In this document: positions 34,853 through 49,214 of the stretch, in pieces
Layout: the number at the start of each line of letters is the position of its first letter
How positions within the stretch are numbered: the first letter of the stretch is position 1
Source of the DNA: Casuarina equisetifolia
Lineage: Eukaryota; Streptophyta; Magnoliopsida; Fagales; Casuarinaceae
Assembly: GCA_028551475.1 (NCBI GenBank)
Contig: CM052354.1
Location: 12,686,840-12,750,839, forward strand
Direction: 5' to 3'
DNA length: 64,000 nucleotides
Made by a program: the position numbers and the translations under genes
The notes under the pieces: generated by a model
The model's input: only the letters and a program-made list of their open reading frames with translations
Database searches by the model: none
What the model was told of the DNA's origin: nothing

Positions 34853-36426
34853 TAATGTAATTATGTCATATCAACATATTTATACCATGTCAATATTATT
34901 ATTAGTCCAATCACCTAGAGAAATTTGCAATCAAAATGGAAGAATTAAAAACTATTTTGTAGATTTTACGGCCATTTGGAATAACTTCAAAAGATTGGTA
35001 TCTTGGGCCTTAAAGCATTGACTTGCATTTATGCCGAAAGACCTGCAAAAAGCAGAATTTTTTGAAACCCAAAAGTAACAGACGAACTTTTCATTTTGGG
35101 CCATAAAAGTGAGCGAACCTAAATGTTGTTTCTCGTTTTAGGCTTTCTAGGCCCAAGAAAAACTAAGAGACTTCTTCGCCCTTCCCCTTCACCGGTGCAT
35201 ATCATTTGGCATCATTGTCCATCTTTTTCCAACAACGACCATATGAATTTGTTTCGTAGAAGGTTTCCTTTTCACATTCTCATGGGTGACTAACAATTGC
35301 TTAGATTTTATTTCTTAACAAAAAAAATCAAAACTTTAAAAAAATGTATGGCTCGGTGAGAAAGCACTGGGAATGATGCTTGTTTATTATTGATACAAGC
35401 AAACCTTACAAAGTATGTTTCATAGAGTAATTTAGAGTTCTTTATTCAAACTCTCACCTTTCTCTAAAAGAATAAGAAGAGAAAAATACAAATACATACA
35501 AAGAAGAGGAGGAAGCCCTAGAAGGTTTTCTTGTTTAAGTTGTACTTGAATAAACCAAATAAGGAAGGAGGAAAAATTCATATTCAAACAGCCCCCTTTA
35601 AATGGATGACATTTAGGAATCAAGGAAATTAATCTTGCACAGAAGATGATAGTGTTGATGACTCTCTAATGCCTATGTCAATATATGTGCAAGTTGATCC
35701 TTGGTTGCAATGTGTTGTTCAATTTGTTGGATATGAATTAACAGAATAAAAGAGGGTTAGATTGGGTCATAGCAAGGAGGGTTTTGTCAAATGTAATTTT
35801 TCGTCCAGGTGGGTGGCTTAATAAATTGAGTGGAAGATCAGGCAGTGGCTTAAAGGTTCATCAAGATATGGATGATGATGTTTAGATTCATCATAAAATA
35901 AGATCTGATACATTATAGCTAATAGTACCAAAATTATGGTTGAACTCTCATAAGAAGACATGTCTAAGGTGGACAATGTTGGTGGCACTTTCTCAAATGA
36001 GGTGTTTACTAATGGAATGGGAACCATGTTAGTAATGGAAGCCGATTTAGGAATGGAAATTGGCTCGGGAATAGAAACCAGCTTTGGTGGACAAAGACTT
36101 GAAGATGGCTATTGACCTGCCAATTGTTTTTTCCAATGTTGGGTAGTAGTTTCTGTTGTAGATATTAGTATGAAAATTTTCAAAAATTTTCAAATTTTGA
36201 TAAGCAAGATTTATTAACGTATAGTAGTTTGTGTTGCAAATATTAGTATGATTTCGTTGTAATAGTAAACTTTTTGGAGGAAGTTTATTTTACATACTAT
36301 TTTAGTTTAAATTTTTGTGGAATCTTTGGCATTTCTCTTTCCTTTTTCTTCCTTTATTATTCTTTGATTTTTTGTTAATTTGTATTTTTGTGACAGTATT
36401 ACGGTCCTTTTTCTCGTTACAAATAG
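34853..36426. other. Unassigned region upstream of the J-domain exons
   Basis: No gene was recognised. The minus-strand frame at 35432-35623 (63 codons) lies in a copia-LTR-like stretch, but its ends are unclear. Earlier exons of the J-domain gene were looked for on the plus strand and not found. Confidence 0.45.
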
Positions 36427-36664
36427 CATTTAGGGCTAACGTGAAGGAGTTTCACCCGGATCAGAACCAGAGTAATAAAGGTGAATATTTTGGGTCATTA
36501 CCTAATGTAACTAGTAATTCTATGCTTTTGCTTGGCACTTTTTTGGCTTCAATCTTTATTTTTATTTTTCGTGTTTTGTTGCAGAGGGGGCTGAGGCAAA
36601 GTTCAAAGACGTGATGACGTCCTACGAGGTCATAAAGCAAGAACGAAAGAATATGAACATTTAA
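36427..36664 (+). pseudogene. J-domain (DnaJ-like) protein, last two exons only
   Basis: Two exons with canonical splice sites encode the second half of a J domain. Exon 36427-36480 gives FRANVKEFHPDQNQSN, with the HPD signature that activates Hsp70 ATPase. It ends AAAG/GTGAAT. The intron (36481-36584) ends TTTTGTTGCAG. Exon 36585-36664 gives EGAEAKFKDVMTSYEVIKQE (helix IV region) and stops six residues later at TAA. The J domain therefore sits at the protein's C-terminus. The codon split at the first acceptor is consistent with an upstream exon, but none was recognised, so this is a partial gene or a captured fragment. No stop or frameshift interrupts the two exons. An N-terminal targeting sequence cannot be assessed. 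Confidence 0.78.
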
Positions 36665-38121
36665 TTTCCACAACACCGGCACCAATTGGAGGAGACTCGG
36701 AGGGGTGGGGTGCATGGTTTTGTCGCATATAGTTAGTCCCTTCTTAGGGGTATATCAGTTCTCACTAAAAAATGGGTATATTGAATTTATTTGAGAGCGA
36801 GATGGCTGTGTTGCGAGATGGTGTTTTTTGACTTACGCATAAAGGGTCGATGATGTATTTCTAGAGCACATCACCGTGTTTATTCCCTTTGTAACCAAAT
36901 CCCAGGGATTTTGCAACCAGTAACAAACCAATCATAACTTTTGTCACATGAACTAGGTAACGAGAGGTGATATAATTTTTGTTATAAACGACAGTCGGTA
37001 AAGTTAAAAGAGAAAAAAGCACGCCACAGTTGTACTGGGGTGAATGAAGAATTGATGGGAACATTCAGAAAAAGAAACGAAAACACAGAATTGCTCAGAG
37101 TTTATCCTGCAGGCCAGGAAAAGGGAACAGGAATAGGTCGCTTGGAGTAAGGTAGAGGGCAGTAACAGAGTTTCGTTGCCTCATTAGGGAAGATTGTTTC
37201 GGGGCCGACTGTACCAAAGAGAAACTCCAAGCCAATGCCTGACAGATGTGGAAGCCACCACATCGGTCCAAATTGCCCTTTATGGGATTTACTGGGGAAG
37301 GGAATAGCTGCTAGGGCCGAGCGTCCTGGAGAATGTTGTCCTTTCATTTGTAGAGATGATACATCACTTTTTTTTTTTTTTTTTTCAATACATTTATTGG
37401 CCTATAGCCCCACTCATGCCTTTTCTTAAGGGTAGTGATTTAAATAGATGTTTGGCTTAGACGTAGGGTATCGTAGGAGGTGAGTAGTACTATTCTAGTT
37501 TTGAATTCTAAAGATTTCTTTTCCATTCCATTTCAATATTTGGAATGGCTCCAAACTTTTGTCACCAAAGAAAAAAAGCTATCATCTCACTCTAATATTC
37601 ATTTTCCATTCCATTTCAATATTTGGAGTTGCCCCAAATGCTTGTCACGAAAGGGGAGAAGCTATCATTTCACTCCAATTGATGGGGAGAAGATTTTTTT
37701 CTTTACATTCTTACTCATGCCTTAACAAGAGGGAGGGCTCGTTCCTTAAACTCTTAAGATTGCTCAAGTTTGTCCACATGATTAGTTTTTTCAATGGGGA
37801 TTATCACATCAATAGTGTAGTACACTCTTTGTTTCAATTGGAAACACAAATGGCTGGCAACAATTAGCAAGCAAGGTGCTCCATAAAGAACTGAGCATGA
37901 CGAAGACTTTTACCATCTAACAATGAATTCCAAAAATTAATGAGAGACTATACATACTTGAAGAAACGAAATTAACACACTAGAAGGAACTAGTCCTAAA
38001 ATCAAAAACACAAGTTGATGCATATCTCAATTTCAAAAGTAATCACCATCCCCTGAACTTCGAAATAGGGAAGGCAGTTTCTTGTACGCATTGGCTCATT
38101 CTGGACACACAAAGCTTTTGG
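36665..38121. other. Unassigned region with one unrecognised frame
   Basis: A minus-strand frame at 37102-37347 (81 codons) is rich in Pro, Trp and Gly (for example GPMWWLPHLSGIGLEFLFG). It has less biased composition than chance frames nearby and could be a relic exon, but matches no family I recognise. A poly(T) run lies at about 37368-37385. The 83-bp tandem repeat is listed separately. Confidence 0.4.
37519..37690. repeat. 83-bp tandem duplication
   Basis: TTTTCCATTCCATTTCAATA occurs at 37519 and again at 37602, each followed by TTTGGA, a CCCCAAA or TCCAAA block, TTGTCAC, AAGCTATCAT and TCACTC. The two units have diverged moderately. Confidence 0.85.
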
Positions 38122-41232
<3,111 letters not shown>

Positions 41233-41680
41233 TATAAAGGTGGTACCTGATCTTAAGTTGATTCCAGCCTCTCCAGCGCAGCTCTAGCCCTCGTCGTGGG
41301 ACCTCGAACAGATCCTCTCCCAAAGGTCGTCCTTCGATGCTTGACCGTGTGAGGAATGATGAAGGTAGGAAATAGAACAGCAGGAATTACAGGCTCTTAT
41401 CGGGAACCCAGACTGCAAGAGTCTCAAACAAGGAACCAAGGAAGGAGGGCTTTATTACAGGAACCCAGACCGCCGCTTCTCCTTACGCCTGCAGAAGAGA
41501 TGAAGCCACCCCAAAAAAATAGAATAACCCTTTTTTGCTTAACCCCTTGCCCAAAACGCACACACCGACCCTTCCTCTCCCTTCCTACCCATGGGCCACT
41601 TAATTTCTCCAAAAACCCGACCCGCTTACTGCCCAACCCACCATCTTAATATTAGGCCTCCCCCTTTCTTGCCCATAACA
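41233..41680 (-). repeat. 3' LTR of the chromovirus (448 bp)
   Basis: Direct copy of 48419-48867 with point differences: it runs, in plus-strand order, from TATAAAGGTGGTACCTGA to TTGCCCATAACA. The 5' LTR has TGTAAAGG at the corresponding end. Frames inside it (41356-41649) are not genes. Confidence 0.93.
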
Positions 41681-41693
41681 ACTCCCCCCTGCT
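41681..41693 (-). other. Polypurine tract of the chromovirus
   Basis: The minus strand reads AGCAGGGGGGAGT immediately before the TGTTATGGGC start of the 3' LTR, the expected site of plus-strand priming. Confidence 0.85.
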
Positions 41694-41716
41694 CAACTTA
41701 AGCCTTGTCCTCAAGG

Positions 41717-42952
41717 TTAGGATAAAAAAGTAACTAGAAAATTTGGGTATTTGGAGTTAAATTTAGCTTCATTCACCCAAGTGGACTCAGCTGGAGGTCT
41801 GTCTTCCCAAAGTACCAAAAACTCTGTTTTACTGCCCTTCTTCCTGCTCTCCAATACAACTTTTGGCTTGGACTCGTCCTCAAATTCTTCTGGAGCCTCC
41901 AAAAATTCCTCTTCCGATGAGGGTGTTATGCTGTGAACATTTCCCTGAAATTTTCGCAATCTAGAGACATGGAACATTGGGTGTATTTTAGAGTCTAGGG
42001 GTAAGCAGATTCTGTAAACCATTACTCTTATTCTTTTGGTGATCTGATATGGGCCTTGAAACTTAGATTTAAGCTTCTGATTCCTTCTTTGGGCCACTGA
42101 AATTTGGTGATAAGGAGGAAATTTGACCAAAACCCAATCTCTTTCCTGAAAGGAGACTTCCTTGGTCTTTCGGTTATACACCTTCCTCATTCTCTCCTGT
42201 GTAGCTTGCAGTTTCCTCCTGATGGCTTTTAGCATGTTGTCCCTCTCTTCTAATAACTATTCCAAAGACGTTGTCTTAACAAACCCCTTTACATAAGTGG
42301 TAAGAGATGGTGGACTCCTTTCAAATAGCACTTCATAAGGGGAATGCTGAAGAGAACTATGCTAGCTGGTATTGTAGTAGTACTACACCCACGACAACCA
42401 TCTAACCCACTCCTTCAGTCTCTCCCTAGTCAAACACTTAGGTACATCTCCACGTTTTTATTCACAACTTTAGTCTAACCATCTGTCTGGGGGTGATAAG
42501 CAAAGGAAAAGTTGAAGCTGGTGTTCTGCAACCGAAATAGCTCCTTCCAGAATGTGCTAGTGAATAAGGGGTCTCGGTCACATACTATTGTTCAGGGCAT
42601 GCCATACAATTTGAAAATGTGGTCAAATAAACACTTGGGCAATGGACATAGCGGTGAAAGGATGTGAAAGGGGAATGAACTGCCCAAACTTTGACAATCT
42701 ATCCACTACCATTAGAATCACTGATTTCCCTTGTGAACTTGGGAGCCCTTCAATTAGATCCATCGAAATCCCTCCCAAACCTACTCCGGTATTGGTAAAG
42801 GTTGCAAGGGACCTACTGGTTTCTAAGTCTCATTTTTATTCTTCTGGCATACCTCGCAGTCCTTCACCGCTTGCTCTACTCGGGCTTTAAGCCCTTTCCA
42901 ATAGAAAACAGTCTTATCCTTTGCAAAGTCTTCTCTCTACCCTCATGTGTGC
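41717..42952 (-). pseudogene. Chromovirus integrase core and chromodomain end
   Basis: From 42952 downward, in shifted frames with stops: a tail of the HHCC zinc-binding region (CEVCQKNK), the core stretch [13 protein letters not shown] with the second catalytic Asp, and [11 protein letters not shown]. The open frame 41717-42235 (172 codons) then holds the integrase C-terminal region (ERDWVLVKFPPY, FQGPYQI, IHPMFHVSRL). It ends in a chromodomain-like stretch (FLVLWEDRPPAESTWV), which in this group directs insertion towards heterochromatin. A solo LTR separates this part from the zinc-binding HH residues upstream. Confidence 0.88.
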
Positions 42953-44647
42953 TATTCGGTGAAATTCTACATGCAAGTGTACATGTCGAACAAGTAATAT
43001 AATGATGAGAATGAGTATCGTCCCACAAAGACTGGTGTTTACTAAACTAATTAAGTACTAATGATGAATAGAATCTAGGATTTATCTAGCAACTCAAAAT
43101 GGTAAAACATGAACTAAAGAACTAAATTTAACCTAAACTTAGTTAACCAAAGATGCTAAAGCATCCGATTTCACCTAATTACTAGATACAAATGTCGATC
43201 ATCCATGCTAGCAAGATTTATTCTATTCATGTGATGGCAAAATCTCCTAATTTATTCACTATCCTATGTCTAGGTATAGCGAACCTACTCAGGTCATTAA
43301 TTCACTGTGAGTCTACATATGAATTAAGTAAACTAAGTGCATTAAGATATGTGAATATTCCAATTTACACCTAAAGCCACACAAATCATATGGTATATGT
43401 CTATCCATATTAATCTATGGTTGCATATTACATGAAGCAACTGCATGCTATCTCCTGTCGGTCTCAAACATGCAAATCATATTATTTAAGTGGTAGCTAA
43501 TCACTTAAATGCATTAAGATCAGTAATATGCAACTTCACATTCATAAAATATCTCACAAAACATAAATAATCATAACATTCATACGTCATAATTAAGTTC
43601 CATCGTAGCTCTAACACAATAAATTAAAACGACATATTTACACAACAAAAATCAGTGCAAAGACATGGACAAAATATTCTGTAAATTAAAAACATTAAAG
43701 CTATCACCAAATGTCTTCAAATCACAAAATATAGTGCACAAATCTGCACATCAAGGGGAGCAAATGAAGCTGTTTGGAAAATGGGAAGAAAACGAGCTGA
43801 CACGCGCCATCACGCACTTTCGCATGCGCTTCCACACTCCGGTGACACGCGCCGTCGTCCGCCGCCGCACGCCGCCGCCGTCCGCCGCCGGTCTTCATAG
43901 AAACTTCCAGAAATGTAGATCGGGATGCCTAGGTTTCAAATCTGCCAAAATATCGTGCAAATCTGCCACAGAAACGCGTAGATCTAGCGGAATAGACTCG
44001 GATGGCGTTTGCCGTTCTTCACCAAAAACCGCTGTAATCACCGCGAAACTAGTACAAAAATGCCGAAAATTGCCTAGTGAGGACAGATCTGCTTTCTCCA
44101 CACTGAAAATTGCCCAAAGATGACCAAAAAACGCTCTTTCAATGCCGGAGATGGGTTCTCGCCAGAAGAGACACCGGCGGTCGGCTGTCGCACGACCGCC
44201 GCAATCTCTGCTGGACCCATGCAGTCGCGCGGGGCCAAGTCCCGGCAAGTTCCCACTCTCCGGTCACTGCTCGATCCTCTTTCTCTCCGGTCTATTTTTC
44301 CTTCGGCCTTTGTTCTGCTCCTCGTCTCTCCTCTTTTGGCCTCCGTCTTTCTCCAAGTCTCCTCTTTCGGTCTACGCTCCCCGGTCCCAATAAATGGCCC
44401 TTGACAAAAATGCAAAAGCATTTCTCTTTCTTCACATTGGTTCCACGTGCATACCTTTGCTTGTTTTCTTTTCTATTCTTTTTTCATGATTTTCTACTTC
44501 TTTTTCTTCTTTTTCTTCTATTTTGGAATTGCTGCATAAAATAACAAAATGTAATTAAATACCAACAAATATAACTATAATTTAACAAATATTAAATTAT
44601 AATTACCTAAAATAATAACAATAATTCTATATAAAATAGAATTATCA
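42953..44647 (-). mobile_element. Solo LTR, family S copy 5, TSD TGTGC
   Basis: The reverse-complement copy starts TATTCGGTGAAATTCTACAT and ends with the palindromic terminus TATAAAATAGAATTATCA (1695 bp). Exact TGTGC lies at 42948-42952 and 44648-44652. It interrupts the chromovirus integrase N-terminal region; the coding sense resumes on both sides (EIHDST before, HEG-like after). GC-rich block at about 43780-44390. Frames in it, including the 152- and 144-codon ones, are not genes. Confidence 0.94.
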
Positions 44648-44652
44648 TGTGC

Positions 44653-45413
44653 TGTCATGAATTTCTTTTATGATCACAGGTATGAGAGTTGAGTCTGAAG
44701 GTAAGTAAATCTTGTTCTTATAGGTCAAAACCCCATCCCTATAAAGCCATGGTCCTATTGCTTCTCCTGTAATCACCTTCTCAACCAACTCTTATGCCTT
44801 TGGATCACTTTTGATTGCTTCTTTAAATGATTGTAGCCATTGAGGGTACGGTGTAGAAATTGCAACAAACTCTCCTGACTAAGATTCCTCCGTTTCCTTT
44901 TCCCTTCGGCGAGACAGTCCATCAGCCACCACGTTTTCTCGACCAGTTTTGTACTCTATCACAAAATCATAACCCAACAGTTTAAGCAACCATTTTTGTT
45001 GTGTGGGTGTGACTATCTTTTGTTCTTGCAGGAACTTCAAGCTCTTCTGATCCGTTCTGATGATGAATTGGCTCCCTAGTAGATAATGCCGCCACTTCTA
45101 GACTGCCATTATAATGGCCAACATCTCTCGTTCATATGTGGAGAGCCTCAAGTGATGCCTATGTAATTCCTTGTTGAAGAATGCTATTGGCCGCTTGTCT
45201 TGGGAGAGAACAGCTCCGACACCATATCCGGATGTGTCACACTCTAACACAAAAGGCTGGGAGAAATCTAGTAACCTTAAAATGGGGGCTCTCGTCAGCA
45301 TAGCCTTCAATTTGATCAAAGGCATTTTGGGTCCTTTCATTCTAGCCGAAAGAATCTTTTTTGAGTAAATCTGTAAGGGGAGCTATGATCTTCCCATAGC
45401 CCTCAATTAACCA
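44653..45413 (-). pseudogene. Chromovirus RNase H and start of integrase
   Basis: Open frame 45098-45340 holds the RNase H start: PILRLLDFSQPFVLECDTSG, GVGAVLSQ and YEREMLAI. After a stop it continues with [40 protein letters not shown] and [11 protein letters not shown] linker then leads to EIHDST at the solo-LTR insertion. A frameshift near 45370-45413 separates it from the RT frame. Confidence 0.88.
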
Positions 45414-46328
45414 CTAATAATACCATGCTGTCCCTAAAAACCCCTTCAAGGCTTTCACACTTTTTGGGATGAGCCATTGCACAATGGCTTCAACCTTACT
45501 AGGGTCCATAGATACCCCCTTTTCCCTGACTACATGACCCAAGAATTTCAACTCCTTTCTACTAAATTCACATTTTGCTAATTTCATATATAATTGATTT
45601 TTTCTCAAGACCCCTAGAACCGTGTGTACATGTTCGAGATGCTCATTCCAACTCCTACTATAGACCAATATGTCATCAAAGAACACCAATACATATCTCC
45701 TTAAATGCTCTTGGAATACTACATTCATAAGGGATTGGAAGGTTAAGGGTCCGTTAGTGACCCTAAAAGGCATTACTAGGAACTCATAATGCCCATGGTG
45801 GGTTCTAAAAGCGGTCTTCTCCACATCTTCCTCTCTCATTCTCACTTGGTAGTATCCAGACCTTAAGTCCAACTTAGAAAAATACCTAACTCCATTTAAT
45901 TCATCCAACAGCTCGTCTATGGTTGGAATTAGGAACTTATCCTTAACCATGTGTTTATTGAGCTCCCGGTAATCCACACATAACCTCCATGACCCATCAG
46001 ATTTCTTTACCAATAACACTGGTGATGAGAAAGGGCTCTTACTAGGCCTAATTACCCCCTCCTCCAATAACTCCCTTACTAACCATTCTATCTCCCCCTT
46101 TTGGACATAAGGGTAATGGTAAGGACTAACGGATATAAGTTCACCATCTCCTTTCAACACTCTTCGGTGATCATGGCTTCTTCTAGGTGGCAGCCCCTTG
46201 GGAGCTTGGAACACATCTCTGAATTGACTTAAGACACCTTCCATTTGCTGGTACTGACTAGGGTTAGACATTGCATGTTCTATTTTCTCCTTTTGTTCTC
46301 CTCCACCATCATTTACCAGCTGCACCAC
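45414..46328 (-). pseudogene. Chromovirus reverse transcriptase
   Basis: A 304-codon open stretch has the full set of RT blocks: an N-terminal HDHRR segment, VRELLEEGVIRPSKSPFSSP, VLLVKKSDGSWRLCVDYREL, FSKLDLRSGYYQVRM, FLVMPFRVTNGPLTFQSLMN, the catalytic FFDDILVYS, and FLGHVV. Residues usual in plant gypsy elements are changed in places (PFRVTNGPLTF for PFGLTNAPATF), suggesting decay. It is the longest open frame of the window but is not flanked by intact frames, so the polyprotein is defective. Confidence 0.93.
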
Positions 46329-46334
46329 TAAGAG

Positions 46335-46691
46335 TTAGCCTTTTTTTGTTAATTCCTTGGAAAACTTTGCATCCTCTAAGAGTCTATAGGGTTTAGGTTG
46401 CCACCCCCATAGGATGACCTTCTGAGCTTCCATTTCAAACTCCATACGATGCTCCAAAAAATTCCATGTGATATCTCCCAATGTTTCTAACCATTGTACC
46501 CCTAAAACTACTTCCACAGCCACCAAAGGGAGAACATACATATCTAGTTTCATTCCTACTTCTTGTAATTTAACCTCCACCCCTCTGCACACCCTCGTAC
46601 TTTCTACCCCTTTTCCACTAGCTACCAGCACCTAGAAAGTGGTAGAATTATCCACCGTCAGCCCCAATCGAGCTACCAAACTCTGATCTAT
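46335..46691 (-). pseudogene. Chromovirus aspartic protease region
   Basis: The catalytic LIDSSST (usual VDSGST/LIDSGST) sits at about 46700, giving Ser for Gly in the active-site triad. It is followed on the other side of a stop by VLVASGKGVES, DMYVLPLVAVEVVLGVQWL and ITWNFLEHRMEFE, the usual second half of a gypsy protease. Stops at both frame ends show that it is inactive. Confidence 0.82.
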
Positions 46692-47279
46692 AAAATTTTA
46701 GGTGCTGCTTGAATCGATTAACACCCTTATTTTCCTTTTGATTTTCTCTACTTGTCCCTCCACTTTCATCGTCTTCGGCTTCCCCACTCCCAAGTCATAC
46801 AATGCTATTGTTGAAATTCCCATTGCTTCATCCATGTCTATACAGTCTATAAATTCCTCTTCTTTTATTGCACCAACTGGTTCTGTTACTTCCCCCTCTT
46901 CTCCCCATTCGTCCAGGTATACTGCTTCACAAATGAAGAGCCTCTTTTGACATTTATGACTAGGGGCATAGTGGTCATTACAGTGAAAACACAGCCCCTT
47001 TTGTCTCCTCTCCTCCAACTTTGTGGCAATGAATTTTCTGACTGGCAAAGGATTTCTTGGTGGAAATTGCGGTTAGGGTCTAACATTTGCAGTACTACCT
47101 CGTATGCCTACCAAAGGTGGGAATCTAGCACCTCCTCCTCTCCTACCAAAGTTTTCTCCACCCTCTCTCCGAGCAATCAAGGGATAAGATCTTCTCCCTT
47201 GCATCCGTAGCAATTGGTCTTTGTAAATGAGTGAGAAATGGAGAGCATCACTCAACCTAACTGGGTGTTTGGCATCCAC
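46692..47279 (-). pseudogene. Chromovirus gag, C-terminal half with zinc knuckle
   Basis: Open frame 46698-47048 starts near a basic EERRQKG stretch and contains CFHCNDHYAPSHKC, the CX2CX9C-like knuckle variant usual before the protease in this group. An acidic linker leads to the protease. Frame 47073-47279 (RLSDALHFSLIYKDQLLRMQ) is the gag segment before it, in another frame. Confidence 0.85.
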
Positions 47280-48400
47280 ATCTCCTTAAATTCCTAACTT
47301 CAACCCACCTATAAAATAGTCCACCACTTACTGTGCATTCAGGGGTCCGGTAGCAGCTAAAGCTTCCCTAAACTGCTTATAAAATTGCTCCACAGAGCCT
47401 GTTTGGTCAAGCTTCATTAAGATACGGATTAATCCACAGGGCTTAATTGACCTGTACCTATCCATCGACCGTGGGTGAACCTGTCCCATGTGAGAGTCTG
47501 TCCCACTCAGCCCAAATCCTCCCTATAGGACTGAAGCCATGCAATGGCGTTGTTGGCCATATTCTAGGTAGAGACCCGAACCCTATTTGGGTTCGAAACA
47601 CCATGGAAATCAAAGAATTCTGTGGCCAGGAATATCTAGGAAGCAGGGTCATCATCGTGGTGAAATTGGGGAAAATCAATCAGGTTATACGGCTCAAGAG
47701 ATTGAAATTAGAATCCTGACCCGAACCCAAAAAACTCGACCCATTGGGACCGGACTTAGTATGGCCCGATCTAGTATGATTCGGGTTTGACCCGTCAGGG
47801 CCCGACCCATCTGAATTAGGGCCCAACCCATTAGAATTGGGACCCAACCCACTACAATTGGGACCTGACCTGTTGAAATTAGGGCCCAACCCAGTAGAAT
47901 TGGGGTCCAACCCATTAGAATTTGGGCCTGATCCATTATGATTAAGGCCTGACCCAGTTGATTTTGGGCCCGACCCATTTGGGGCCGACCTAGTAAAGTT
48001 TAGGCCCGTTCCCTTTAGGCCCGACCTATTGGGCCTTGACCCATCTGGGTTCTACCCATTAGGGTTTGGCCCCATGGGGCCTGACCCATCCGGGCCTAAC
48101 CCGTGGGGGTTTGACCCATTGGGTCCCGATCCCAACCCGTTAGGGTTCGAGGACTGGAATTGGGAGAATGTGAAATTAGGGTTACCTCCCCCGAATGAAG
48201 AGTGGAGTCCACCACCGCTGCTGGAATTTGAATTGGAGCGCTGAGCCATCAATGCCTAAAGTTGCGCCATGATGAGATCTAGGCGGGAGTGCACATCCTT
48301 CATCTCGGTGGTCACCTAAGACAAGCTAGAATTGAGCTGTGACTTTAAAGAGGTCATACCCATTTTGATCTGCAAGATGCGTCCCTCCATGATAGGATCG
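47280..48400 (-). pseudogene. Chromovirus gag, N-terminal half with Gly-Pro-Asn heptads
   Basis: Translation appears to begin just inside the primer-binding site with MEGRILQIKMGMTSL (about 48390), then a Ser/Asn-rich stretch, then a long low-complexity segment of GPNSNGL-type heptads (about 48140-47740). The gag core follows at about 47680-47450 (LIDFPQFHHDDDPAS, FLATEFFDFHGV, LTWDRFTHG), with Trp codons turned to TAG. The heptad segment precedes the conserved core, where related elements have a shorter non-repetitive stretch. Confidence 0.8.
47740..48140 (-). repeat. 21-bp coding minisatellite in gag
   Basis: Units such as GGGCCCAACCCATTAGAATT plus one base follow each other with mostly 21-bp spacing from about 47815 to 47965, then with shorter or longer units of the same motif to about 48140. 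All units are multiples of three in the well-ordered part, so the array reads as Gly-Pro-Asn-X-X-Gly heptads on the minus strand and keeps open frames of 76 and 66 codons. Confidence 0.9.
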
Positions 48401-48416
48401 AATTGCTCCGATACCA
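48401..48416 (-). other. Primer-binding site of the chromovirus (tRNA-Met)
   Basis: The minus strand reads TGGTATCGGAGCAATT two bases after the 5' LTR. It matches the complement of the initiator tRNA-Met 3' end (TGGTATCAGAGC) except for one A-to-G change. Confidence 0.9.
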
Positions 48417-48418
48417 CT

Positions 48419-48867
48419 TGTAAAGGTGGTACCTGATTTGAAGTTGATTCCAGCCTCTCCAACGCAGCTCTAGCCCTCGTCGTGGGACCTCGAACAGATC
48501 CTCTCCCAAAATTCATCCTTCGATGCCTGGCCGTGTGAGGAATGATGAAGGTAGGAAACAAAATAGCAAGAATTACGGGCTCTTATTAGGAACCCAGACT
48601 GCAAGAGTCTCAAACAAGGAACAAAGGAAGGAGGGCTCTATTATGGGAACCCAAACCGCCGCTTCTCCCTATGCCCGCAGAAGAGATGAAGCCACCCCAA
48701 ACAAAACAGAATAACCCTTCTTCGCTTAACCCCTCACCCAAAATGTGCACACCAACCCTTCCTCTCCCTTCCTACTCGTGGGCCACTTAATTTCTCCAAA
48801 AACCCAACTCGTTTACTGCCCAACCCACCATCTTAATATTAGGCCTCCCCCTTTTTAGCCCGTAACA
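48419..48867 (-). repeat. 5' LTR of the chromovirus (449 bp)
   Basis: In plus-strand order it runs from TGTAAAGGTGGTACCTGA to TTTTTAGCCCGTAACA and is collinear with 41233-41680. The two LTRs differ at scattered positions, many of them C/T or G/A changes. Confidence 0.93.
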
Positions 48868-48961
48868 AATAGGAGATTGGGAGCATGAGTTGCATGCTCA
48901 TGTGTGGGCGCGCACGGCGAGCTGGCGAGGTACGTGATATGCATCCTAATCTCCTATTTGT
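48866..48961. repeat. Short foldback sequence abutting the chromovirus
   Basis: CAAATAGGAGATTGGGAGCA (48866) pairs with ATGCATCCTAATCTCCTATT followed by TG (ending 48961): about 19 of 21 positions are complementary. The loop is GC-rich and holds a second inverted pair, GAGCATG/CATGCTC. It starts exactly at the outer edge of the 5' LTR, sharing its terminal CA. Confidence 0.85.
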
Positions 48962-49214
48962 TTGATCCACTCGTGTGTGAACAACATATACACTTCAGAT
49001 TATTAATAAGGTTGTTTACCACATAGCATCTTCAAATCAATCAAAAATATAGTCAAAAAAATTTGAACCCAAAATACTGTACTGAATTGGTTGGCGTTAC
49101 TTCGGAGCTAGTATAAGAGTTGTACTAATTGTTGTAAAGAATATTTAACAATATTTTTGGGGATAATTTAATGGCAATGGTATTATGACATAATGTTCCT
49201 TTAGTTCAAGCTTG

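Larger units (their letters stand above)
41233..48867 (-). mobile_element. Chromovirus (Ty3/gypsy) element with solo LTR inside
   Basis: This is a structurally complete minus-strand gypsy element: 5' LTR 48419-48867, primer-binding site, gag, protease, RT, RNase H, integrase with a C-terminal chromodomain-like region, polypurine tract, and 3' LTR 41233-41680. Without the 1.7-kb solo LTR it is about 5.9 kb, with LTRs near 450 bp, which fits small chromoviruses of the Reina type. Several stops and frame changes make it defective. Its flanking 5-mers (TCCAC and AATAG) do not match. Either one flank has been rearranged or the element arose by recombination. Its 3' LTR truncates the squalene epoxidase relic. 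Confidence 0.9.

Noticed and set aside
43665-44544. Frames of 152, 144, 117 and 115 codons
   Set aside because: All lie in solo LTR copy 5 nested in the chromovirus; the same reasoning applies.
47680-48252. Plus- and minus-strand Gly/Pro-rich frames as a host structural protein gene
   Set aside because: They are translations of the minisatellite inside the chromovirus gag, and the minus-strand reading continues into recognisable gag.
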